A stretch of 58,215 bases of DNA from Frankiales bacterium (GTDB lineage Bacteria; Actinomycetota; Actinomycetes; JAFAQI01), in assembly GCA_025980465.1 (NCBI GenBank), contig JAICXJ010000016.1, positions 1 to 58,215 of the forward strand. Reading direction: 5' to 3'. The notes beneath the pieces are model-generated. The model was not told where the DNA came from and searched no databases. It worked only from the letters and a program-made list of their open reading frames with translations. Below are positions 1 through 8,121 of the stretch, piece after piece (positions within the stretch are counted from its first letter, which is position 1; each line of letters opens with the position of its first letter). A program made the translations under genes and the position numbers.

Positions 1-831
1 GACCGTGATCCCGACCGAGGTACTTCTCACGGTGCCGGCCGCGCAGGTGTCATCGAACGACACACTCGCCTGCGAGGGGACCTTCGTGACGTTCCAGGCA
101 AACGAGCTGCCCTGCGTGGCCGACATGTCCTTGCTGAGGCTCTGCGGGAGGATCTCCTTGACCGGGATCGGGATGTCCTGCTGGCCGATGCCGCTGGAAG
201 TGAGGTTCTGGTTGAGCAGGTAGCCGTGAAGCGACGAGCCAGGGTACGAATGCGCGCCAAGCGCAAGTCGCATGTAGTAGTCGTAAACGCAGGTCGTACT
301 GCGGGCCTGGGTGATGGTGAGCTTGCGGTAGATCGTGGAAGCGTCCGTCGTCACCGACTGCGGACCGGTCGTCACAAGCGTGCAGCCGGTGGTCGACGAC
401 AGCGCGGTGTTGAGCACGGGCACCGAGATGACGTCGTAGCCGATGTGGCCTCCGCTGTTGTAGTCAGCGGCGATCGCGAGTGTGTACGTCTGCGTCGATG
501 GCGCGGAGCTGCCGGTCGCGAAGGTCACTCGATAGGGAACCAGGTCGAGCTCGTTCCAGCCCTTGCCCAGGTTGCCGGTGGTGTAGTCGGCATCGGGACA
601 GATGAACTGACCGCTGCCATTCGGCAACGTGATCGTGCCGTTGTTGTTGCAGCCTTCGATGGTGGTGTTGACGTGATCGGGATCACCCGCCGCGGCGGCT
701 GCGGGTGTGGCGGACAAGACCGCCATCGCCGGCAAGCCGGTCACCATCATTGCGACGACCGATAGTGCTGCTGTCAGAGAGCGACGTGCCCCCGATGACC
801 GTTCGGAACGCGGCCGAAATACCCCACCCAT
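1..831 (-). CDS. Secreted protein of unknown function (C-terminus beyond left edge)
   Basis: I translated this open frame by hand. It runs without a stop from an ATG at 831 to the first base of the window, so 277 residues are present and the rest is missing. The N-terminus is a signal peptide: arginine-rich start (FRPRSERSSGARRS), hydrophobic stretch (LTAALSVVAMMVTG), then an alanine-rich cleavage region ending ATPAAAAAGD. GGAGG lies four bases before the ATG; an overlapping GTG at 834 is the alternative start. The mature part is rich in Thr, Ser, Asn and Gly with a few Cys (EGCNNNGT, TGCTL, TTCVYDYYM, DDTCAAG). It looks like an extracellular beta-rich surface protein. I do not recognise a named domain. 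It is divergent from the PilB-like ATPase gene. Confidence 0.8.
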   Translation of the reverse strand, partial: MGGVFRPRSERSSGARRSLTAALSVVAMMVTGLPAMAVLSATPAAAAAGDPDHVNTTIEGCNNNGTITLPNGSGQFICPDADYTTGNLGKGWNELDLVPYRVTFATGSSAPSTQTYTLAIAADYNSGGHIGYDVISVPVLNTALSSTTGCTLVTTGPQSVTTDASTIYRKLTITQARSTTCVYDYYMRLALGAHSYPGSSLHGYLLNQNLTSSGIGQQDIPIPVKEILPQSLSKDMSATQGSSFAWNVTKVPSQASVSFDDTCAAGTVRSTSVGITV

Positions 832-1156
832 CACGCCTCCACGAATCGATATCCGCGCGCGACCGGCCCCGGTGCGTTCGCGTGATCTGGCATGCCTACG
901 TAGATGAGGACAACGACTCGCCGAAATACCCACAACGGACGCCCAACAGATGGGGCAAAACCGGACAATCGAAATGAAGCAATCTCAGAGGACACCGATC
1001 GGCAGCGGACAGTGGACCTTGGGTGCCGTCAACCGATCCTGACGGCGGACTCTGCTCGGCATCGTCCGGATGGTTCATCCGGACTGGGCCATCGGCGCCA
1101 ATCGGTTGGGCCATTTGGCGGTCGGACATCCCCGGTGCCGGCCCGATATCAGGGTG
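832..1156. other. Intergenic region between divergent genes
   Basis: About 325 bases separate the secreted-protein gene from the ATPase gene and must carry promoters for both. I see no further gene. The clearest structure is a perfect inverted repeat at 1064-1084. Further on, the words TGGGCCATCGGC and TGGGCCATTTGG form a near-repeat (about 1085-1117). Confidence 0.5.
1064..1084. promoter_or_regulatory. Perfect 9-bp inverted repeat
   Basis: GTCCGGATG, a 3-base GTT spacer, and CATCCGGAC form a perfect hairpin or a dyad-symmetric protein site. It lies about 75-90 bases before the ATPase start and has no T-run after it, so an operator or leader hairpin is likelier than an intrinsic terminator. 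This is inferred from symmetry only. Confidence 0.4.
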
Positions 1157-3502
1157 ATGATCGGGGCAAACCGGGGCCACGGCCCAGACCCAGCCGACAG
1201 TTCGCGCCGGCGACTCGGCGACGTTCTTGTTGAGCACGGCGTCATCAACGAGGAACAGCTCAACGAGGCGCTCGGGGCACAACTGCAGGCGAAGGCGGAA
1301 GGCCGACGGACTCGGCTCGGCCAGACGTTGATCGAACGCGGCGATGCCAGTGCTCGCCAGATCGCCACTGCCCTTGCGAAGGCCCTCGACCTGGCGATGC
1401 TCGACATCCGTTCCGCCGAGGTCGAACCCGGCGTCGTGCGGCTGCTGCCTCGCGCCGTCGCCGAGCGACACCTAGCCGTGCCGCTGCACGTCACGGACGG
1501 CCGGCTGCGCGCGGCCGTCGCCGATCCAACCAACGTGGTCGCACTCGATGACCTGAAGGCGCACACCGGCTACTCCGCGATCGATCTCGTGGTCGCAGTC
1601 GAGTCCGAGATCCGCGGGATCCTCGCGAGGGCGTGGGCGTTGTCATCGGACAGCGCCGCGATGGCATCGATGCTCGACGAGCTCGACGACGACCCCGAGA
1701 TCGACATCAGCGATTCCTCGGTCGACGACTCGCCGACAGTGAAGCTCGTTGACATGATCATCTCCGACGCGGTGCGGGTGCGAGCCAGCGACATCCACGT
1801 CGAGGTTCAGGCCGAGACGGTACGAGTCCGCTACCGGGTCGACGGCTTGCTCCGCGACAAGCTGACCCTGCCGCGTTCAGCCGCCGCCGGCATCATCAGC
1901 CGGATCAAGGTCATCACCAATCTCGACATCGCCGAGCGCCGGCTCCCGCAGGACGGCCGGGCGCAGCTTCAGGTCGAGGAAGGCTCGCTCGACGTCCGGA
2001 TCAGCACGCTCCCGAGCCTTCTGGGCGAGACCGTCGTCATCCGGCTGCTGAGCCAGGCCGGTACGACGCCGGCCATCACGAAGCTCGGCATGGACGAATG
2101 GCAGCTCGAAACCGTCCTCAGCCATGTCGTCGCCGCGCAGGGCCTGATCCTCATCACGGGTCCGACCGGCTCCGGTAAGACCGGCACCCTGTACAGCGCG
2201 ATCCACCAGATCCGCACGCCGGACCGCAACATCGTCACCCTCGAGGACCCGGTCGAGATGCAGGTCAGCGGCATCACCCAGGTCCAGGTCAACGAGCGCA
2301 CCGGACTGACGTTCTCCCGCGGCCTGCGTGCCGTGCTTCGGCAAGACCCTGACGTGGTGCTGGTCGGCGAGGTCCGCGACGCCGAGACCGCGAAGCTGGC
2401 CTTGCAGGCCTCGCTGACCGGTCACATGGTGATGACGACGCTGCACACCAACTCAGCTCCGGCCGCGATCACGCGTTTGGTCGAGATCGGCGTCGAGCCG
2501 TTCCTGGTCGCGTCCTCCCTCTCCCTCGTCGTCGCGCAGCGGCTGGTGCGAAAGGTCTGCGAGGGCTGCGCAACGCCGTACCGGCCGCCGGCCCGGGTCA
2601 TGTCGCTGCTCGGGCTGTCCGACGCCGACCTCGACAACGCCTCGGCGCGGCGCGGCGTCGGCTGCAGCGACTGCGGCGGCACCGGTTACTACGGCCGCAC
2701 CGGCATCTTCGAGCTGCTTCCGGTCACCGCCTCGATCCGCGAGGTGCTGATGTCCTCTCCGACCGAGGCCGCGATCGCCGGCGCCGCCCGCCGAAGCGGC
2801 ATGCAGCCGCTACGCGCGCACGCGATCGCCAAGGCGCACGCCGGGATCACGACATACGAAGAGGTGCTGCGCGTCACCCACGTCGATCATGTCGACGGCA
2901 GCCAGTGCGGCGCCTGCGGCGGAGCGATCCGGGACGGGATGCTCTCCTGCCCGTGGTGCACGGCAACCATCGAGACCGACACCTGCGCCGGCTGCGACCG
3001 CCCGTTGGAATCCGCCTGGTCGATTTGCCCGTGGTGCCGCGAGCCGATTCCGGAGCGCTTCGTCGCCCCCACTCAGCGCACCTCGGCAGCCGCGGGTGCG
3101 GAGCGACCGCGCCTTCTGGTCGTCGACGCGGACGACCGGACCCAAGCCCGGGTCGCCGCCGCGGTGGACGGCAGCATCGACGTCGACGCGGTCACGACCG
3201 CGAGCGCGGCCCTGGAACTCATCGACACCGTGAGGTACGACGGACTCGTCGTCGACCAGCGTCTCCCCGACCTCGCCGGCCTCGAGCTGATCCGTCTGGT
3301 GCGTTGCGAGGCTCGCAGCGCCGCCCTGCCGATCATGCTGCTGGTGGCCGCCGCCACCGACACGCACGAGATCGACGTACTCGACGCCGGCGTCGACGGG
3401 TGCCTCGTCAAGCCGCTGGATGCCGACGTACTGCCTGGCAAGCTCGCCGACTTGGTCCGGCTCAGCGGGCGGGTCGAGGCACCCTCCGTCGTCACGGCTT
3501 AG
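1157..3502 (+). CDS. PilB/GspE-type ATPase fused to zinc ribbons and a receiver domain
   Basis: This is a hexameric ATPase of the type IV pilus/type II secretion family, which powers pilus assembly or secretion from the cytoplasmic face. Numbering from the ATG at 1157 (781 aa): an MshEN/T2SSE_N domain at about 20-155 (RRLGDVLVEHG); the ATPase core with Walker A GPTGSGKT at 335-342, Asp box VTLEDPVE, Walker B VVLVGEVRD at 400-408 and His box TTLHTN; and the family's four-Cys zinc site (C468, C471, C503, C506). Beyond the usual end come two more zinc ribbons (about 584-628, several CxxC pairs) and a complete receiver domain (652-768) with phosphoacceptor Asp700 (LVVDQRLPD) and Lys752. The conserved Thr/Ser of the receiver is replaced (LLVAAA). 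An in-frame upstream start at 1070 exists, but the domain begins well after 1157. No pilin or platform gene is in the window. Confidence 0.85.
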   Translation: MIGANRGHGPDPADSSRRRLGDVLVEHGVINEEQLNEALGAQLQAKAEGRRTRLGQTLIERGDASARQIATALAKALDLAMLDIRSAEVEPGVVRLLPRAVAERHLAVPLHVTDGRLRAAVADPTNVVALDDLKAHTGYSAIDLVVAVESEIRGILARAWALSSDSAAMASMLDELDDDPEIDISDSSVDDSPTVKLVDMIISDAVRVRASDIHVEVQAETVRVRYRVDGLLRDKLTLPRSAAAGIISRIKVITNLDIAERRLPQDGRAQLQVEEGSLDVRISTLPSLLGETVVIRLLSQAGTTPAITKLGMDEWQLETVLSHVVAAQGLILITGPTGSGKTGTLYSAIHQIRTPDRNIVTLEDPVEMQVSGITQVQVNERTGLTFSRGLRAVLRQDPDVVLVGEVRDAETAKLALQASLTGHMVMTTLHTNSAPAAITRLVEIGVEPFLVASSLSLVVAQRLVRKVCEGCATPYRPPARVMSLLGLSDADLDNASARRGVGCSDCGGTGYYGRTGIFELLPVTASIREVLMSSPTEAAIAGAARRSGMQPLRAHAIAKAHAGITTYEEVLRVTHVDHVDGSQCGACGGAIRDGMLSCPWCTATIETDTCAGCDRPLESAWSICPWCREPIPERFVAPTQRTSAAAGAERPRLLVVDADDRTQARVAAAVDGSIDVDAVTTASAALELIDTVRYDGLVVDQRLPDLAGLELIRLVRCEARSAALPIMLLVAAATDTHEIDVLDAGVDGCLVKPLDADVLPGKLADLVRLSGRVEAPSVVTA

Positions 3503-3528
3503 CCACCCACACGCCGCGGTCCCCGGCG

Positions 3529-3543
3529 TCGCCGATGCGGCGA
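3529..3543. terminator. Short hairpin between convergent genes
   Basis: TCGCCG-ATG-CGGCGA is a 6-bp GC-rich stem in the 45-base gap between the convergent ATPase and diguanylate cyclase genes. It has no T-tract, so termination is only a guess from position. Confidence 0.25.
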
Positions 3544-3547
3544 GGGG

Positions 3548-5125
3548 TCAGCCCGCGCTGACCGGCGAGCCGGACCCGGATCGGGCCTGCTCGGCCGATC
3601 GCACCTGGTTTCGGCCGGCCCGCTTCGACGCGTAGAGCGCCTGGTCGGCGGCGTTGAGCAGCCCCGCCACGTCGATCCCGTCGTAGGGGTAGGTCGCGAC
3701 ACCCGCGCTGGCCGTCACCTGGACGTCGGACGCAGCGTCCTGCACCGCGAGCCGGAGCCGCTCGGCGACCTGCAGCGCAAGGCCGGATGAGCATCCCGGC
3801 AGTACGGCGGCAAACTCCTCACCGCCGTACCGGGCGATGGTGTCGTACTCGCGAGCGCACGTCTGCAAGGCGTGCGCGATCTGCTTGAGGACCGTGTCGC
3901 CGACGACGTGGCCGTGGTTGTCGTTGAGCAGCTTGAAGTGGTCGATGTCGAGCAGGACGACCGACAGCCGGCCGTCGGTACGCGCGGCCCGCGAGAGCTC
4001 CCGGTCGAGCGAACGGTCGAAGGCACGGCGGTTGGCCAGCTCGGTGAGGCCGTCGGTGACCGCCATCTGCTGCACCCGGGCGAGCAGGTTGGCATTGCGG
4101 ATCGCGAGCGCGGTGTGGCCGGCGTATCGCTCCATGGTCGTGATGACGCGGCTGCCGATCCCGACGCCGCGGGAGCCGGTCTCGGCGACGAGGACCCCCA
4201 CGACACCGTCGGCGACCAGCGGGACGACCGCGACGTTGCGGGCGTTGGGCATGATCGCGGCGAGCCAAGGATCGACAGCCCGGTCGATCTCGGGCACCAC
4301 GAGCGTCTCGCGTCGCTCGTTGGCGACCCGCAGCACCGAGTTCTCACCAAGGCTGAAGTCGGAGACGGTCGCATCGAGCAGACCGCGGGCGGTGAGCATG
4401 CGCGGCTCGTTGTCGACGACCTCGAACAGCGCCATCCGACGGAAACCAAAGGTGTCGTTCAACGCCTCGAGCAGAACGTCGCCCACCGAAAGTGGGTCAT
4501 TCGCGTCCTCGAGGTTCTGCCCCATCTGCGCCAGCTGCTCGAGTTCGAAACGACGCCGACGCAGCTCCCGTTCATTGACCGCTGCGAGCGTGGCCGTGGC
4601 GAAGGTCAGCGCGGACACTGCCAGGGTGAACGTGATCAGCCGATGCCATTCGCTGTGCGCCGCCGAGCTGTTGGGGAACCCGCTCAGCACCTTCGAGCGC
4701 TGCCCGACGTAGACAGCCCACTGCATCAGCGACTGCCACAGCGCGAGCTTCAGACCGCTTCGGTAGGACCCCAGCAGGGTGACTGCCGCGAGGTAGACGA
4801 ACACGAGGTACCGCAGCGGGCCGGCCGACCCGCCCGTGAGGTAGGTCGCCCCCGCCAGGTAGAACCCGTCAATGACCAGCGCGACCCCGAACACCCACTT
4901 GCCGCGCTGTCCCCGAACCCGCCAGATCGCCTCCAATGCCCACGACACCAGGACGTAGCCGAGGGCGATGGAGGAGATGGCGGCAAACGACTCGAGCAGC
5001 GGGTGGGGAACCAGGGCTGCATCGATGACGGTGATCGCCGCCAGAACGGCACGCAGCACCCGCAGGTAGACCAGGCGCTCACTGAGCGGTACCAGGTCGC
5101 TGGGGCGCTGCGTGGGCGCGGTCAC
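3548..5125 (-). CDS. Membrane diguanylate cyclase (MASE-like N-terminus, GAF, GGDEF)
   Basis: It makes the second messenger c-di-GMP from two GTP. The 525-residue protein has about six hydrophobic segments in residues 25-185 (membrane sensor region), a charged coiled stretch at 185-207, a GAF domain at about 208-350 and a GGDEF domain at 355-510. The catalytic motif is intact as GGEEF (434-438). An allosteric I-site is visible as REYD (425-428), exactly five residues upstream, so product inhibition is expected. The GTG start at 5125 is preceded by a strong ribosome-binding site (GGAGGGGAAGG). It is convergent with the PilB-like ATPase-receiver gene. c-di-GMP commonly controls type IV pili, so a functional link is plausible but not shown. 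Confidence 0.92.
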   Translation of the reverse strand: MTAPTQRPSDLVPLSERLVYLRVLRAVLAAITVIDAALVPHPLLESFAAISSIALGYVLVSWALEAIWRVRGQRGKWVFGVALVIDGFYLAGATYLTGGSAGPLRYLVFVYLAAVTLLGSYRSGLKLALWQSLMQWAVYVGQRSKVLSGFPNSSAAHSEWHRLITFTLAVSALTFATATLAAVNERELRRRRFELEQLAQMGQNLEDANDPLSVGDVLLEALNDTFGFRRMALFEVVDNEPRMLTARGLLDATVSDFSLGENSVLRVANERRETLVVPEIDRAVDPWLAAIMPNARNVAVVPLVADGVVGVLVAETGSRGVGIGSRVITTMERYAGHTALAIRNANLLARVQQMAVTDGLTELANRRAFDRSLDRELSRAARTDGRLSVVLLDIDHFKLLNDNHGHVVGDTVLKQIAHALQTCAREYDTIARYGGEEFAAVLPGCSSGLALQVAERLRLAVQDAASDVQVTASAGVATYPYDGIDVAGLLNAADQALYASKRAGRNQVRSAEQARSGSGSPVSAG

Positions 5126-5431
5126 GGCCTTCCCCTCCGGCTGGGCGGTGTTGAGAAGTCCACCATGTCATCGGCATCTAGCGCCCCGCAGGCAAGTGCC
5201 CGAGGTGCGCAGCCGCGCTCGCCACGTGGACGGGTTGTGATGAACCCTCCCGAACCCCGTCGTACCCCCACCTCGGCCCTACCCATCACCTGGGTGAATC
5301 GGCCCAAAAAGCATGGCTCTGAACGCCCGTTTGACGCTGGGCTGGGACCTCAGACGGCCCCGGTCAACGATCGCTGCGATTACGCCGAACGGGCGACTCG
5401 CGGGCGGGCCGGGTCAAGGTAACTTGCCATC
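5126..5431. other. Intergenic region between divergent genes
   Basis: About 306 bases lie between the diguanylate cyclase and the helix-turn-helix gene. I see no convincing gene on either strand. The one clear element is a -10-like TAACTT just before the rightward ATG. Confidence 0.5.
5420..5425 (+). promoter_or_regulatory. Candidate -10 element, leaderless start
   Basis: TAACTT ends six bases before the ATG at 5432. No Shine-Dalgarno sequence sits at proper distance, so transcription probably starts at or next to the start codon (actinobacterial TANNNT -10). Confidence 0.4.
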
Positions 5432-5800
5432 ATGTCGAGGGGTGCGGCTGCCACGGTCGAGGCGTCCTGGCCGTACCCGTCGTACGCCGATCGTCGCTGG
5501 CTCGGGGGCGAGCGGGTCGAAGACCGCGACCTGGCCGCGGTGATCAAGGCGCTGCGGATGATCGTCGCCGAAGCCGGCGAGCCGGTCAGCGCCGAGCCGG
5601 AATCGCTGCTGGCGGCGCTTTCCCACCTGGCCGCGCTCCGTGAGCGAGCCGATTGGGCGATGCTCTCGCTGGTCGGCGAATCTCGCGCGGCGGGGGTGTC
5701 GTGGGGAGCGATCGCGTCCGCGCTCGGGGTCACCAAACAGGCGGCTCAGCAACGGTTCGGACCGTACGTGAAGCAGGCGATGGAGCAGGCGAACGGCTGA
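5432..5800 (+). CDS. Small helix-turn-helix protein
   Basis: The 122-residue protein has a C-terminal helix-turn-helix at about 88-116 (VSWGAIASALGVTKQAAQQR). This matches a common actinobacterial group of small, uncharacterised DNA-binding proteins whose conserved core is an SW-x-I-x-x-x-LG-x-x-x-QAA-x-QR pattern. The N-terminal part is acidic and alpha-helical (ALRMIVAEAG...LLAALSHLAALRERADWA), probably for dimerisation. No effector domain is present. It lies alone, convergent with pruA with a 15-base gap. Its target is unknown; self-regulation or control of pruA is conceivable but unsupported. Confidence 0.75.
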   Translation: MSRGAAATVEASWPYPSYADRRWLGGERVEDRDLAAVIKALRMIVAEAGEPVSAEPESLLAALSHLAALRERADWAMLSLVGESRAAGVSWGAIASALGVTKQAAQQRFGPYVKQAMEQANG

Positions 5801-5815
5801 GGGCTTTCGGGCGGC

Positions 5816-7443
5816 TCAGCCCATATGGGGGTAGCGCCAGTCGGTCGGTGGCGTGAACGTCTCCTTGATCACGCGGGGCGTTGTCCAGCGAAGCAGGTTG
5901 TAGGCCGACCCAGCCTTGTCGTTCGTTCCGCTGGCCCGGGCGCCACCGAACGGTTGCTGCCCGACCACCGCGCCGGTCGGCTTGTCGTTGACGTAGAAGT
6001 TGCCCGCCGTATAGCGCAGCACGTCGGTGGCCTCGACGATCGCGGAACGGTCCTGGGCGATGACGGCGCCGGTCAGCCCGTACGGCGTCGTGGTGTCGGC
6101 GAGCCGCAGAATCTCGCTGAAGTCGTTGTCGTCGTACACGTAGACGGACAGGATCGGGCCGAAGAACTCGGTGGTGAACACCTCATGCATGGGGTCGGTC
6201 CCGACGAGCACCGTCGGGTCGACGAAGAATCCCTCGGCATCGCTCGCGGTCCCGCCGACCAGAACCTCGAGGCTCGGATCAGCGGCGGCGCGGGACTGCA
6301 CCGCGGTCAACCGGTCATACGCGCGGCGGTCGATGACCGCGCCCATGAAGTGGGCGAAGTCAGTCGGGTCGCCTACCGGCAGCTCGGCGACCGACGCGGC
6401 GAGCTCGTCGCGAAGCCGGCTCCAGATCGAGCGCGGCAGGTAGGCACGCGAGGCCGCCGAACACTTCTGGCCCTGGTACTCGAAGGCGCCGCGGACAACA
6501 GCCACCCGGAGGACGTCGAGATCGGCCGACGGGTGGGCGATCACGAAGTCCTTGCCGCCGGTCTCCCCCACCAGTCGCGGGTACTCCCGGTAGCCGTCGA
6601 GATTGCTCGCGACGGTGTGCCAGAGGTGCCGGAAGGTCCTGGTCGAGCCGGTGAAGTGCACCCCGGACAGCTGCGGGTGGACCAAGGCGACTTCGCTGAC
6701 CGCGGCGCCGTCCCCGGTGACCAGGTTGATCACGCCTGGCGGCAGACCGGCCGCCTCGAGCAGCCGCATCGTGAAGTGGGCGGCGAAGCCCTGCGTCGGT
6801 GAGGGCTTCCACACGACCGGTACCCCCATCAGCGCCGGCGCCGTGGGGAGGTTCCCGGCGATCGAGGAGAAGTTGAACGGCGTGATCGCGAGCACGAACC
6901 CTTCGAGCGGCCGGTGGTCGAACCGGTTCCAGCTTCCGGGTGCCGAGCCAGGCTGATCGGCGAGGATCCCGCGCGCGAAGCTGATGTTGAATCGCCAGAA
7001 GTCGATGAGCTCGCAGGCCGCATCGATCTCAGCCTGGTACGACGTCTTTGACTGCCCCAGCATCGTCGCCGCGTTCGCCGTATCGCGCCACGGCCCGGCG
7101 AGCAGCGCGGCGGCCTTGGCGAAGATCGCCGCCCGGTCATCGAAGGACAACGCGCGCCAGCCGGGGCCAGCGGCGAGCGCGGCGTCGACAGCGGCCGACA
7201 CGTCGGCTGCCGAGGACTGCCAGGTGCGGCCCAGCACAGCCGCGTGGCGATGGGGCTGGACCACCTCGATCGGTTCGCCGGAGCCGACCCGCTGCTCGCC
7301 GGCGATGGTCATCGTGAGATCGACCGGCGATGCGGTGCCAAGCTCCTTCAGCGTCGCCTCGAGCGAGGCCCGTTCGGGGCTGCCGGGGCGTAGGAGCGAA
7401 CCGGCTCGTTGACCGGCGGCGGGACCGAGGTGACGGCATCCAT
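5816..7443 (-). CDS. pruA: L-glutamate gamma-semialdehyde dehydrogenase (P5C dehydrogenase), apparent frameshift
   Basis: It oxidises P5C/glutamate semialdehyde to glutamate with NAD+, the second step of proline breakdown. The aldehyde dehydrogenase fold is complete: catalytic Cys in YQGQKCS (about residue 328) and general-base Glu in LVGETGGKD. The family start is recognisable as MDAVTSVPPPVNEPVRSYAP from the ATG at 7443, but this is in a different frame from the rest. Joining it to GSPERASLEATLKELG needs one extra base in the GGGG run at 7385-7388 (plus strand). With it the protein is 542 aa, the usual length. As written, the main frame could only start further upstream (to 7621) and would overlap the divergent VOC gene with non-homologous sequence. 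A sequencing or assembly error in a homopolymer is the simplest cause; a true mutation is possible. No proline dehydrogenase gene is nearby. Confidence 0.88.
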
Positions 7444-7512
7444 CAGGTCCGCATTCTCCCACCCTCCGCCGTTGCACCCCGCCGCCCGGCCAACCGGATC
7501 CTCGGCACGAAC

Positions 7513-7543
7513 CCCATTCCGCGGGAGCGACCCATTCCGCGGG
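7513..7543. promoter_or_regulatory. Two 13-bp direct repeats (operator candidate)
   Basis: CCCATTCCGCGGG occurs at 7513-7525 and again at 7531-7543, an 18-bp period, in the gap between divergent pruA and the VOC gene. The second copy overlaps where the -35 region of the VOC promoter should be. Spaced direct repeats at this position suggest a transcription-factor site; the factor is unknown. Confidence 0.45.
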
Positions 7544-7552
7544 CGCGCGGCG

Positions 7553-7558
7553 TAGGGT
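7553..7558 (+). promoter_or_regulatory. Candidate -10 element TAGGGT
   Basis: TAGGGT followed by seven bases and then the ATG of the VOC gene. The same arrangement precedes fbiC, the Trm112 gene and the nucleotidyltransferase gene in this window, suggesting leaderless transcripts. Confidence 0.5.
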
Positions 7559-7565
7559 TCGCGGC

Positions 7566-8111
7566 ATGGCTGAGTACGAACTGCGCGGTGTCAACCATCT
7601 CGCTCTGGTCTGCAGCGACATGAAGCAGACCGTCGAGTTCTACAGCGGCGTGCTCGGCCTGCCGCTGATCAAGACCATCGAGCTGCCCGACAACATGGGC
7701 CAGCACTTCTTCTTCGACATCGGCAGCGGCGCCTCGCTCGCGTTCTTCTGGTTCCCGGGCGCTCCCGCGCCCGAGCCTGGCGTCACCGCACCGGCCGCTC
7801 TGCCGGGCCTCGGCGACATCACGACGGCGGTGTCCTCGATGAACCACGTCGCCTTCGACGTGGCACCAGAGCAGATCGACGCCTACGCCGGAAAGCTGCG
7901 CAAGGCCGGCATCAAGATGCTTGGGCCGGTCAACCACGACGACTCCGAGCAGGGCTGGTCCATGGAGCTGCACGAGGGCGTCTTCATGCGGTCGGTGTAC
8001 TTCATGGATCCTGACGGGCTGTCGCTGGAGTTCGCCTCCTGGCTGCGGGCGCCGCGACCGGACGACGTCCGCCACGAGCCGCGCACCGCGGTTTCCGCCG
8101 GCGCTTCCTAG
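7566..8111 (+). CDS. VOC superfamily protein (glyoxalase/dioxygenase-like)
   Basis: The 181-residue protein is a vicinal-oxygen-chelate fold made of two beta-alpha-beta-beta-beta units. The first begins RGVNHLALVCSDMKQTVEFY, the second SSMNHVAFDV. Metal-ligand positions look kept: His in NHLALV, His in NHVAFDV and Glu in LSLEFASW. The segment FYSGVLGLPL is typical. The family includes glyoxalases, ring-cleaving dioxygenases, epimerases and resistance proteins, so the substrate cannot be named. It is divergent from pruA, convergent with the CoA-transferase, and probably leaderless. Confidence 0.82.
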   Translation: MAEYELRGVNHLALVCSDMKQTVEFYSGVLGLPLIKTIELPDNMGQHFFFDIGSGASLAFFWFPGAPAPEPGVTAPAALPGLGDITTAVSSMNHVAFDVAPEQIDAYAGKLRKAGIKMLGPVNHDDSEQGWSMELHEGVFMRSVYFMDPDGLSLEFASWLRAPRPDDVRHEPRTAVSAGAS

Positions 8112-8121
8112 TATCGCGACA

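Noticed and set aside
226-765. 179-residue rightward open frame over the secreted-protein gene
   Set aside because: The opposite strand encodes a protein with a clear signal peptide and good codon use; this frame has no recognisable features and is a high-GC shadow.
953-1180. GGGGCAAAACCGG and GGGGCAAACCGG words, possible c-di-GMP-I riboswitch near the pilus-type ATPase
   Set aside because: The second half of the aptamer (CGCAAAGCC-type core and the P1/P3 pairings) cannot be found in either place.
3872-5422. 516-residue open frame opposite the diguanylate cyclase
   Set aside because: It mirrors the GGDEF gene, is Arg/Glu/Asp/Gln-rich nonsense and matches no family I know.
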